DNA from: Oscillospiraceae bacterium
Lineage (GTDB): Bacteria; Bacillota; Clostridia; Saccharofermentanales; Saccharofermentanaceae
Direction of reading: 5' to 3'
Assembly: GCA_902764825.1 (NCBI GenBank)
Contig: CACWXL010000005.1
Location: 177,960-241,959, forward strand
DNA length: 64,000 nucleotides
Under the pieces are notes generated by a model. It was not told where the DNA came from and did no database searches. It saw only the letters and a program-made list of their open reading frames with translations. The translations under genes and the position numbers were made by a program. Below, piece by piece: positions 16,348-24,268 of this stretch. Position 1 is the stretch's first letter; every line of letters begins with the position of its first letter.

Positions 16348-17568
16348 TCAGTAATTCTCTGCGTTTACTTCGAAGTAGCTCTGAGGATGAGCGCATACAG
16401 GGCACATCTCGGGTGCCTTTGTGCCGACTACGATGTGACCGCAGTTTCTGCACTCCCAGACCTTAACTTCGCTCTTTGCGAAGACTTCCTGAGCCTCAAC
16501 GTTCTTAAGGAGAGCTCTGTATCTCTCTTCGTGATGCTTCTCGATGGCGCCTACCATTCTGAACTTTGCTGCGAGTGCCGGGAAGCCCTCTGCCTCAGCA
16601 GTCTTGGCGAAGTCTTCGTACATGTCTGTCCACTCGTAGTTCTCGCCGTCAGCAGCTGCTGCAAGGTTCTCAGCTGTTGTGCCGATGCCCTCGAGCTCCT
16701 TGAACCACATCTTTGCGTGCTCTTTCTCGTTGTCAGCAGTCTTGAGGAAGAGTGCTGCGATCTGCTCGTAGCCTTCCTTCTTAGCCTTGGATGCGAAATA
16801 GGTATACTTGTTTCTAGCCTGTGATTCGCCTGCGAAAGCAGCCTGCAGATTCTTCTCTGTCTGTGTACCTGCGTACTTGTTTGCCATTTTTGATTCCTCC
16901 TGTTTATTGGTTATTGTTATTTCTTTTGTCTCTTCTTTTACCGGAGCGCCGTTATCCAAGGGGATAAAGTAGCTCGCGTCATGCTTGCACCACGGACAGA
17001 TAAAGTCTGAAGGAAGCGTATCACCTTCGTAGATATATCCGCAGACAGTGCAGATAAAGCCTTTTTTGGGTGCTTCGTCAGCTTTGGGTGCTGCGGGCTT
17101 CTGCTTGATATTCTTCTGGTAGAAAGCATATGTGACTGAAGGGTCGTCCGATAAGACTTCGCCGTCGGTAACGTCTGCCAGGAATAATGTGTGGGTGCCT
17201 AAGTCAGTCTCGCTTACGACTTTTGCGGAAAGATAAGCATTCGTCTCTTTTGCGATATAAGCGATGCCGTTTGCCGCGCGCAAAAACTCGATCGATTCGA
17301 ACTTGTCGATATCCTTGCCGCTCTGGAAACCGAAATGCTTATAGGTATCGAACTTCGAACCCTCTGTTAAGATCGACACATTGAACTCGCCGGTCTTGCG
17401 GATCATGTCATGCGTATAGTTCAGTTTATTGACTGCGACTGAGATCCTGTTAGGTTCGGTAGTGACCTGAATTACGGTGTTTACGATACAACCGTTATCC
17501 TTGGCGCCGTCTTTGGCAGTCAGGACAAAAAGACCGTATGACAGGTTATACATGGCTTTACTGTTCAT
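16348..17568 (-). CDS. Flavin reductase-rubredoxin (Hrb) fused in frame to rubrerythrin
   Basis: One 406-codon frame. Residues ~1-155 are a flavin reductase-like FMN domain ([20 protein letters not shown]). Residues ~168-200 are a rubredoxin ([23 protein letters not shown]); together these make a high-molecular-weight rubredoxin (Hrb). After a linker rich in K, E and T the sequence [18 protein letters not shown] begins a complete 179-residue rubrerythrin: diiron helices ([40 protein letters not shown]) and a C-terminal rubredoxin-like [21 protein letters not shown]. In relatives these are two adjacent genes in the NADH-to-peroxide/oxygen detoxification chain. Here no stop separates them, yet a perfect AGGAGG precedes the internal ATG at 16887. 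Either a natural fusion, or overlapping full-length and rubrerythrin-only products. Confidence 0.88.
   Translation of the reverse strand: MNSKAMYNLSYGLFVLTAKDGAKDNGCIVNTVIQVTTEPNRISVAVNKLNYTHDMIRKTGEFNVSILTEGSKFDTYKHFGFQSGKDIDKFESIEFLRAANGIAYIAKETNAYLSAKVVSETDLGTHTLFLADVTDGEVLSDDPSVTYAFYQKNIKQKPAAPKADEAPKKGFICTVCGYIYEGDTLPSDFICPWCKHDASYFIPLDNGAPVKEETKEITITNKQEESKMANKYAGTQTEKNLQAAFAGESQARNKYTYFASKAKKEGYEQIAALFLKTADNEKEHAKMWFKELEGIGTTAENLAAAADGENYEWTDMYEDFAKTAEAEGFPALAAKFRMVGAIEKHHEERYRALLKNVEAQEVFAKSEVKVWECRNCGHIVVGTKAPEMCPVCAHPQSYFEVNAENY
16885..16901 (-). promoter_or_regulatory. internal ribosome binding site and start of rubrerythrin
   Basis: On the minus strand AGGAGG (16896-16901) lies 8 nt before an in-frame ATG (16885-16887). 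The protein from that ATG is exactly a standard-length rubrerythrin (179 residues). Confidence 0.7.
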
Positions 17569-17600
17569 GCTGTTCCCCTTTCTCTTTTTGTAGCGCCTCT

Positions 17601-17626
17601 TGCCAAAAAGGCATAGTCATATTATA
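17601..17626 (-). promoter_or_regulatory. promoter (TATAAT) and palindrome upstream of the Hrb-rubrerythrin gene
   Basis: Reading the minus strand, a consensus TATAAT occupies 17621-17626, about 53 nt before the start codon. Just downstream is the palindrome TGCCAAAAAGGCA (17601-17613), placed where a repressor could block transcription. No good -35 is visible. Confidence 0.45.
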
Positions 17627-17698
17627 GGGGATTACACACCGTTTTTGTATGATTTATTAATGATTTTTTGACACTTTTCGGTGATAGTGCGAAAAAAC

Positions 17699-20600
17699 TT
17701 ATTCAGTCCTCAAAGCCGTTACAGGATCCTGTCTGGACGCAGTCTTTGACGGGATGAGACCTCCGATGAGGGTCAGCACGACACTTAAGAGCACAAGTAT
17801 GATCGCTGCTGCCCAGGGCATGGCCGCACTGACGTCGGCCGATTCTGCGAGCTTATGGATCAGCGAGTTGATCGGGATAAGAAGTATCAATGATATTCCG
17901 ACACCGAAAAGACCTGCCAAAAAGCCCGTGATCATGGTCTCGGCATTGAAGACATCTGCGACGTTGCGCTTGGATGCACCCATGGCGCGGAGGATACCGA
18001 TCTCCTTGCGGCGCTCTAACACGCTGATATATGTGATGACGCCGATCATGATAGATGATACGACGAGTGATATTGCGACGAATGCGATGAGAACGTAGGA
18101 GATCGTGTTGATGATCTTCGTTACGGACTTCATAAGGGCGCCTACGATGTCTGTATAGCCGATGCTCTTGTCTTCTTCGCCCCTGTCTTCGACCATCTTG
18201 TTATAGTCCTTGATGATCGTAGTGATCTGGTCCTTGGATTCGAAATCCTTAGGATAGATCGTGATGGATCTGAGGTCTTCCCTGTCACAGTAACCGAATG
18301 CGGAGAGATTGCCTTCTGCCGAAGAGGTCTTACCGCCCATGAGTTCGCTCATGAAGGACTGCATCTCGTCCTCGTCCATATTGAACTGGAATGCCTTTGC
18401 AAAAGCATCCTGGTCTACTGACAATGCGCTTCCGAAGTCTGAGAACGTATCCTGCATAGCCTTGGTCATGTTGGAAGCAAGACGCTCTACTACCATGCCG
18501 ATGGCCTTTTCGATGCCCTTGGCAAGCTGGCCGGCCATCTGGGATGTAAGTCCGTTGACGTTCTTGGTCAGAGACTTGGTGATCTCATCGACGTTTACGG
18601 ATGATGTGACAACTTCGGTAATGAGCTTTTTTGCTCTGTCCGTACCCATGTATTCCTTGAGGGAACCCTCAAGCGCTTTAGGGTCAGGGAGATTATTCTC
18701 TGTGGCATATTTGCTGTAAGCATCAAGGATCGCTTCAGCAACGCCCTGTGCCTGCTTGGGAGTGATCTTGACCTTGTCGGTGATCTCTTTGGAGATCATG
18801 GCGGACTGCTCGTCAAGGATCTTTTTGCCTTCAGTGCTCTGAAGGTATTCGCGGTAATATTCCGGGTAGCGGCTCTGGTCCGTAAGGTCCATTCCGTTGG
18901 CAAGAGCATATTCGGCAAAGCCGTCGGTAATGGCGGAAAGCGCTTTATTTGCGACGGCCTGATCGATATCTGCGATGCCGCTCTCGTTGATTATCTTTAT
19001 AAGCTGTTGTCTTAAAACGGCGCTTCCTTCAGAAGAAGCAATGTAAGCTGCGATCGCATCGGGGAGCTTGGAATAATCTGTCGAAGGATCTGCGGAAGCA
19101 TAATCCATATAATCAGTGAAGACGCTGCCCATGCCCTTGATCAGAGCAGCTGTATCGATCTTGAGCTCAACGCCCTTAAGGAGATCTTTTAACTGCTTCT
19201 CGGAGAGGTTCGGCATGGCGCTGCCCAACGCACCAGCAAAATCAAGGCCGCTCATGTCGCCGAACGCGTCCTTGTCGAACTTGAGCTTGTCCTCGTCGAA
19301 CTTGAAAGCATCTCTTATAGCATCTTCGTCGATCTCGAAAAGGTTATCCATCTTGAAATCGGATTCTTCCTCATCGAATCTCTCGCCCGTGAGGACATTG
19401 ACTTCACGGTCAGCAAGCTGCGCCTTGACGATCGCAGCGGTCTCGGATTCTTCTCTTAATTCCTCAACGAGATCCTTGCCGTAATAGATACCGGAACCGA
19501 GCATCATGATGTCCTGGTCAGCCTTGGGCTGGACGATGCCGACGATCTCAAGATCCCTGCTGTTCTTCAGGAGATTGCGCATGTAATCGGCGCTGTTCCT
19601 CATATCGGTATAGACTTTCTGCTTCTCATCGTACTTATAGAACTTGTAAGCAGGCGTGACCTTGAATGTCTTGCCCATGAAGTCCTCGTAATGCCATGTG
19701 AAGTATTCCTGGTCGGAAACGACTTCAATGCCGTTGGAGAAGTCTCTTACCATCTTGTCGAGTTCTTTCGGGTCTCTTAATCCGAATGCATAGATGATGT
19801 AATCGGATACCGCACCGTTCGGCGTGAGAACGAGGACAGCCTCTTTGGAATTCTGAGGCCATCTGCCGGTCTTGATGTCGTACTGGTTGACGTAGAGTTC
19901 CTCGTTCTCGGGGATCTCGAAAAAGACATTCATGCTGTAAGCTGAAGTGAACATCGATGAAGAAGACAGACCCATCGAAGAGAAATCGTTGTTGGGGTTT
20001 ACCTGTCTGAACTCGCCGTTCTTCTCATAGCGGAAGATCTGCGGCTCGATGCCGTACGAATATTCAACGCCGTTCGTGAGGTCATAGATCTCAGGCTTCT
20101 CAGTGTCAAAATATGTCTTAAGAGCGATAAGGTCATTTGTCCTTACCGTTGAGAGGATCTGGCTTACTGAAGGGACTTCGGTGACTTCGCCTTCCTTGGC
20201 AGGTTCCCATGTGTCAGTCGATACCATCATCATGGACATGAAGGATACCGTAGATCTCTCGATCGACAGAGGATACTGGGACAAGGTCTGAGACTCTATC
20301 CTGTCGATATATGTGTTGATACCGTTAGACAGCGATAAGATCAGCGCGATGCCGATGATGCCGATGGAGCCCGCAAAAGCAACGAGGACAGTCCTCGTCT
20401 TCTTGGTCCAGAGGTTATTAAAGCTCAGCGCGAGCGCCGTAAGGAAGCTCATCGAAGCCTTGCCGAGATTCTTGTGGACCGGAGCCAATGCATCGGATCT
20501 CATCTCGGGATCAAAAGGATCGCTGTCGGCAATTATCTTGCCGTCCTTTAGCTTTACTATTCTCGTAGCGTATTCCTCAGCGAGTTCAGGGTTGTGCGTA

Positions 20601-21187
20601 ACCATTACGACAAGGCGGTCTTTAGCGACCTCCTTAAGAAGGTCCATTACCTGGATGCTGGTCTCAGTATCAAGCGCGCCTGTAGGCTCGTCTGCCAGGA
20701 GGATGTCCGGGTCGTTTACAAGCGCTCTTGCGATAGCGACTCTCTGCATCTGGCCGCCTGACATCTGGTTAGGCTTCTTGTGAGCCTGTTCGCGGAGTCC
20801 GACCTTATCAAGAGCATCGAGCGCTCTCTGTTTGCGCTCTTTTCCGGATATTCCGGAGATCGTAAGAGCGAGCTCTACGTTCGAGAGCACCGTCTGGTGA
20901 GGGATCAGGTTATAGCTCTGGAATACGAAGCCGATAGTGTGGTTTCTGTATGAATCCCAGTCCCTGTCCTTATAACGCTTAGTTGAAACGCCGTTGATGA
21001 TGAGGTCGCCGTTATCGTAACGGTCCAGACCTCCGATTATGTTAAGAAGCGTTGTCTTTCCTGAGCCTGAAGGTCCTAAGATCGCGACGAATTCATTGTC
21101 CCTGAGATTCAGAGACACTCCGTCCAAGGCCTTCTGCACGAGATTTCCTGTTTTGTATTCTTTATGTATATCCCTTATCTGTAACAT
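17699..21187 (-). CDS. MacB-like ABC transporter, fused ATPase and FtsX-type permease
   Basis: A 1162-residue protein. The N-terminal ATPase (about 1-230) has GPSGSGKTT, signature MSGGQMQRVAIARAL, Walker B DILLADEPTGALD and the switch VMVTHNPEL, typical of the LolD/MacB group. One membrane helix at about 265-290 (VLVAFAGSIGIIGIALILSLS) precedes a very large extracytoplasmic region (about 295-1010) rich in D, E and K and predicted largely helical. Three C-terminal helices carry the FtsX motif ERRKEIGILRAMGASKRNV. MacB-family proteins are mechanotransmitters exporting peptides, antibiotics or lipoproteins; a monoderm would need no TolC. The substrate is unknown. It is monocistronic; a TATAAT lies upstream at 21237-21242. 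A long extracytoplasmic insert is common in clostridial members. Confidence 0.85.
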   Translation of the reverse strand: MLQIRDIHKEYKTGNLVQKALDGVSLNLRDNEFVAILGPSGSGKTTLLNIIGGLDRYDNGDLIINGVSTKRYKDRDWDSYRNHTIGFVFQSYNLIPHQTVLSNVELALTISGISGKERKQRALDALDKVGLREQAHKKPNQMSGGQMQRVAIARALVNDPDILLADEPTGALDTETSIQVMDLLKEVAKDRLVVMVTHNPELAEEYATRIVKLKDGKIIADSDPFDPEMRSDALAPVHKNLGKASMSFLTALALSFNNLWTKKTRTVLVAFAGSIGIIGIALILSLSNGINTYIDRIESQTLSQYPLSIERSTVSFMSMMMVSTDTWEPAKEGEVTEVPSVSQILSTVRTNDLIALKTYFDTEKPEIYDLTNGVEYSYGIEPQIFRYEKNGEFRQVNPNNDFSSMGLSSSSMFTSAYSMNVFFEIPENEELYVNQYDIKTGRWPQNSKEAVLVLTPNGAVSDYIIYAFGLRDPKELDKMVRDFSNGIEVVSDQEYFTWHYEDFMGKTFKVTPAYKFYKYDEKQKVYTDMRNSADYMRNLLKNSRDLEIVGIVQPKADQDIMMLGSGIYYGKDLVEELREESETAAIVKAQLADREVNVLTGERFDEEESDFKMDNLFEIDEDAIRDAFKFDEDKLKFDKDAFGDMSGLDFAGALGSAMPNLSEKQLKDLLKGVELKIDTAALIKGMGSVFTDYMDYASADPSTDYSKLPDAIAAYIASSEGSAVLRQQLIKIINESGIADIDQAVANKALSAITDGFAEYALANGMDLTDQSRYPEYYREYLQSTEGKKILDEQSAMISKEITDKVKITPKQAQGVAEAILDAYSKYATENNLPDPKALEGSLKEYMGTDRAKKLITEVVTSSVNVDEITKSLTKNVNGLTSQMAGQLAKGIEKAIGMVVERLASNMTKAMQDTFSDFGSALSVDQDAFAKAFQFNMDEDEMQSFMSELMGGKTSSAEGNLSAFGYCDREDLRSITIYPKDFESKDQITTIIKDYNKMVEDRGEEDKSIGYTDIVGALMKSVTKIINTISYVLIAFVAISLVVSSIMIGVITYISVLERRKEIGILRAMGASKRNVADVFNAETMITGFLAGLFGVGISLILLIPINSLIHKLAESADVSAAMPWAAAIILVLLSVVLTLIGGLIPSKTASRQDPVTALRTE

Positions 21188-21236
21188 GTCGAAATTCTAT
21201 CACGCGCACAATGAACATTCTTTACAAAATCTGTGA

Positions 21237-21242
21237 ATTATA
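21237..21242 (-). promoter_or_regulatory. -10 element upstream of the MacB-like gene
   Basis: A consensus TATAAT on the minus strand about 50 nt before the ATG at 21187. No convincing -35 is seen. A GGAATTTCC palindrome lies just upstream of it. Confidence 0.35.
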
Positions 21243-21349
21243 CGGAAATTCCTGGTAAATTCATCAGTATTTGCAATTGATATCCACGCAGCGCGAAAAC
21301 CCCTTATTCCTTTATTTCCGTGTTGCTTTATTCTGTTAACAAAACGCCC

Positions 21350-22810
21350 TTACTGAGGGAGTTTTGAATATAACCACTGTACCTTTTCCGGGAATCCTTC
21401 CTTGTTCATCTTTGAGAACTGCTGGAACTGGATCCTCTTGATGCCCTTGAGATAAGGCTTGATGGCGCCTGCAAGTCCGTTGCAGTTTGCCTCGAAAGAA
21501 CCGTCCGGACAATCCATTATGCAGAGATATGCTTTATCGCTTGGTTTCCTCTGAGGCGTGAGGACTAAGATCAGGACCTTGGCGATGTCGGAATGCGCTC
21601 CGCAATACTTCTTTACGGCGCTCTCGATCGCCGTGAATTCCGGTGTATCGGAAGGATTGTGGATGAGGACAGGCTCTACGCCGGGCATATCCGGACCGCC
21701 GTTTGCGATGAAGTTATCCAGTGACTGGTTGCCTGTGCCGCCTAATGCGAGCGAAGCATTGTCACCTGCACCCTGGCCGAATCTCTCCTTGAATGTCATG
21801 GAATCAACCATCTTGTCGATAAGATCCTTGGGGATCGTGATCGTTACCGGGCCGCCCGGATTTACGAGGAAGCCGTGGTGACGGGGATCTCTTGAGATCG
21901 CTGCGACCTGGGCAAAGCTCAATGACATGCGCTGGTCAGGGCCGCCCTGCTTGGAGAAGCTGTTCTTCATTGCTCTGATGCAGAGTCTGTTGTCGGTGAA
22001 GACCGGCAGGAATGACTTGTCAGGATGCTGCTTGGGGCTTACTCCGATAAAACCTACGCTGCTCTTGCCGTTTCTGGCGGGTGCGATCTTTGCGGGAGTA
22101 ACGAACTCGGATGTCATGAGACAGTCCATTACCATTGAGAAATACATCGGCTCATCGCCGTATTTGCCGTATTCACAGAGCATTGCGATCGTTCTGGGGT
22201 TGCCGGCAGCTACCATGCCCTTGCATGCGGGATCCTTGGTATCCTCGATTCCCACTGCATCAGACAGGACTGCAAATCTCTTTACGGGCTTTGAAGCGTC
22301 CTCGTCGGGATCTGTCGGAACCGGGATATCACCTCTGGTGATCTCTATCTCTGCCCTTCCGTCAGACAGCTCGTCAACATATTCTCTTCTGTCGTTTCTG
22401 ATCTTCTCGATCTTAACGGAATACTTTTCGCCGATGTCCTGATACAGGAAGACCTCGGTATTGTTCTTGACCGTACCTCTGACATTACCTTTGATGATGA
22501 CGTTGCCTTCCTTCTCCGGAACTGCATCGAAAGGAACCTCGTCGCAGAGCATAAAGAAGTTCATCCCCTTGGGTGCAAAACCGCCGTTAAGTATCCTGTC
22601 GGCAGCTTCCTTTGCCTGTTGTTCGATCTGAAGGAACTTCTGGTCAGCTTCCTTCTGGGCCTGCTGTCTTTCCTCGGCTCTCTCGATCTTCTCCTGCTTC
22701 TCTTCCTCGCGTGCCGCAAGTATGATCTTCATCTCGTCAGAGATGCCGTTATTTGCTTTATTCTCAACCGGTTCGTTGTTCTGCTCTTTCTTTCTTCCGA
22801 AAAGTCCCAT
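21350..22810 (-). CDS. SseB-domain protein with N-terminal coiled coil
   Basis: A 486-residue cytoplasmic protein. Residues ~20-70 form a charged coiled coil rich in E, K and Q. Residues ~90-170 look like a small beta-barrel (GNVIIKGNVRGTVKNN, EVFLYQDIGEKYSVKI). Residues ~215-330 match the SseB N-terminal pattern (KSFLPVFTDNRLCIRAMKN, GFLVNPGGPVTITIPKDLI). Residues ~375-486 match the SseB C-terminal domain (FTAIESAVKKYCGAHSDIAKV, KAYLCIMDCPDG). SseB was named for serine sensitivity in E. coli; its biochemical role is unclear, and in Gram-positives such domains often occur near secretion or toxin genes, which I do not see here. AAGGGAG lies about 12 nt before the ATG. The gene is divergent from the zinc-ribbon gene at 22934. 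Confidence 0.65.
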   Translation of the reverse strand: MGLFGRKKEQNNEPVENKANNGISDEMKIILAAREEEKQEKIERAEERQQAQKEADQKFLQIEQQAKEAADRILNGGFAPKGMNFFMLCDEVPFDAVPEKEGNVIIKGNVRGTVKNNTEVFLYQDIGEKYSVKIEKIRNDRREYVDELSDGRAEIEITRGDIPVPTDPDEDASKPVKRFAVLSDAVGIEDTKDPACKGMVAAGNPRTIAMLCEYGKYGDEPMYFSMVMDCLMTSEFVTPAKIAPARNGKSSVGFIGVSPKQHPDKSFLPVFTDNRLCIRAMKNSFSKQGGPDQRMSLSFAQVAAISRDPRHHGFLVNPGGPVTITIPKDLIDKMVDSMTFKERFGQGAGDNASLALGGTGNQSLDNFIANGGPDMPGVEPVLIHNPSDTPEFTAIESAVKKYCGAHSDIAKVLILVLTPQRKPSDKAYLCIMDCPDGSFEANCNGLAGAIKPYLKGIKRIQFQQFSKMNKEGFPEKVQWLYSKLPQ

Positions 22811-22889
22811 GATCAGCGAATGCTCCCTTATATATATTTTTAACTAAGGAATTATACCACATCACATATACCGTCGGGTGGCAGCTTCA

Positions 22890-22898
22890 TGCTATAAT
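22890..22898 (+). promoter_or_regulatory. extended -10 promoter for the zinc-ribbon/TerB pair
   Basis: TGCTATAAT is a perfect extended -10 (TGn plus TATAAT) 35 nt before the ATG at 22934. The same 9-mer recurs at 39844 and 49575. Confidence 0.6.
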
Positions 22899-22933
22899 GT
22901 TAAAGATTATTTTATTTTAGGGGGGGCTGGTTT

Positions 22934-23617
22934 ATGGCTATATGTGTTAATTGTGGTACGGAACTTACCGGTGAAGATGTTTTCTGCCCTAAGTGCGGAG
23001 CCAAAAATGTGATTGCAACGGATGCTGTTTCAGAAGCTACGGCTGTGGCTGCAGCTCCCGAAATGACAAAAGAAGAAAGCATTGCCTTCGCCGAGAAGGC
23101 TGTAACGCTTTATAAGAACTATGAGAGGCTAAAAAAGGAGATCGACGATAACAGATCCCAGCTCTCCAAGCCGGGTCCGGACGGAATGGTCAAGCAATAT
23201 TCCGCTTTCAGATTCTTCTGGCCATATCTTATCTATGCGGCTGTTGCTTTGAACGTTTTCTACTTTTTTGCCCGGCTCTCCAGCAGATCCTATGGAATGG
23301 CTATGTTCATGCTCCTGGCAGCATTGGTCGTACCTGTCGTTCTCCTGATAGTCGGCGGTGTAAGTGCCAGACGTAAGAGAGATGCATCCAATGAGTTAGC
23401 GGTAAGAGCAGTAAACGACAGAAGAAGACATCTTGATGAGCTTAAGAAAGAGACATCTATGCTTGAGACAAAGCGAATAAGGATGGCCGCCGAACTTAAG
23501 GAATATGAAGCCATTATCCCGGCTTCTCTCAGAAACAGCAGCAGCATGTCTAAGGCAATAATCCTTCTCAAATCAAACAAGGCCGAGACAATTTATCAGG
23601 CTATCGAAATGCTGTGA
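22934..23617 (+). CDS. Zinc-ribbon membrane protein of unknown function
   Basis: 227 residues. An N-terminal double-CxxC zinc ribbon (CVNCG at about 4-8, CPKCG at about 19-23) is followed by a helical segment (about 45-85), two membrane helices (about 95-115 and 120-143) and a C-terminal coiled coil rich in K, R and E (about 145-195). Topology suggests both ends lie in the cytoplasm. Zinc-ribbon membrane proteins are abundant in Clostridia without defined roles. A GGGGGG box lies 7 nt before the ATG. The TerB-like gene follows after 18 nt, so the two probably act together. Confidence 0.65.
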   Translation: MAICVNCGTELTGEDVFCPKCGAKNVIATDAVSEATAVAAAPEMTKEESIAFAEKAVTLYKNYERLKKEIDDNRSQLSKPGPDGMVKQYSAFRFFWPYLIYAAVALNVFYFFARLSSRSYGMAMFMLLAALVVPVVLLIVGGVSARRKRDASNELAVRAVNDRRRHLDELKKETSMLETKRIRMAAELKEYEAIIPASLRNSSSMSKAIILLKSNKAETIYQAIEML

Positions 23618-23635
23618 AGGACTTGATTCATTCTG

Positions 23636-24268
23636 ATGGAATACGACAGACAGGAAATCCTTGATAAAGCAGCGCTTGCTTACGATCACGCCGAGGCAAC
23701 GATAAGAGCTATGGATGACGTTTTCCAGAACGTCACCGGAAGCGACTACAGTGCAGAGCTCACGCTCGCACAGTTTGACATGATCCTGCAGGGTGTGCTT
23801 CTGAGCGTTGCAATGGCAGACGGCGTTTTCGAAGACGTTGAACAGGACTTCATAAGACAGTTCGCAATGCACGGCGACCTGCTCGAATACATCAGGAATG
23901 ACTCGAACGGCGAAGTCGACCTTACCTGGGACGCTATAGCGGGCCTTCCGGAAGACATTACCGCAGGACTTCTTCAGGTGCTGCCCCGTGTTCTGGACGA
24001 CCAGTGCGAGAGCTTCATCTATCCCCTTGCTGCCGTGGATTTCACTTACAGCAAGGTCGGAAATGTCATGACCACTCCGGGCGATTTCCTGAAGTCGATC
24101 GAGGCTGACATGATAAGGATCGCAGGACTCCTGGCCTTTGTTGATTCAGAAGGCACGGACGATGAGATAAATGCCGCAGTATCGATGATCTACGAGCTCG
24201 AAGGCAAGCATTGGAGAGATCTTCTGTCAGGAAGAGCTTTGGGCCCCGGGCAGGAGATCAACCCCTGA
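23636..24268 (+). CDS. TerB-like helical protein
   Basis: 210 residues, all helical by composition. LLSVAMADGVFEDVEQDFIRQF (about 50-70; first 20 LLSVAMADGVFEDVEQDFIR) matches the TerB acidic metal-binding pattern, and a second GLLAFVDSEGTDDEINAA (about 165-182) looks like a repeat of it. TerB domains occur in tellurite-resistance and stress proteins and may bind divalent metal. No tellurite operon is present. The gene follows the zinc-ribbon membrane protein and its last 11 nt overlap the convergent glycosyltransferase gene. Confidence 0.55.
   Translation: MEYDRQEILDKAALAYDHAEATIRAMDDVFQNVTGSDYSAELTLAQFDMILQGVLLSVAMADGVFEDVEQDFIRQFAMHGDLLEYIRNDSNGEVDLTWDAIAGLPEDITAGLLQVLPRVLDDQCESFIYPLAAVDFTYSKVGNVMTTPGDFLKSIEADMIRIAGLLAFVDSEGTDDEINAAVSMIYELEGKHWRDLLSGRALGPGQEINP

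Noticed and set aside
17699..21187. Possible MacAB-TolC macrolide efflux system
   Set aside because: No MacA or TolC gene is nearby and the organism appears monoderm. Only the MacB-like domain layout is supported.
23636..24268. Evidence of a tellurite-resistance (ter) operon
   Set aside because: Only one TerB-like gene is present; terC, terD and other ter genes are absent.
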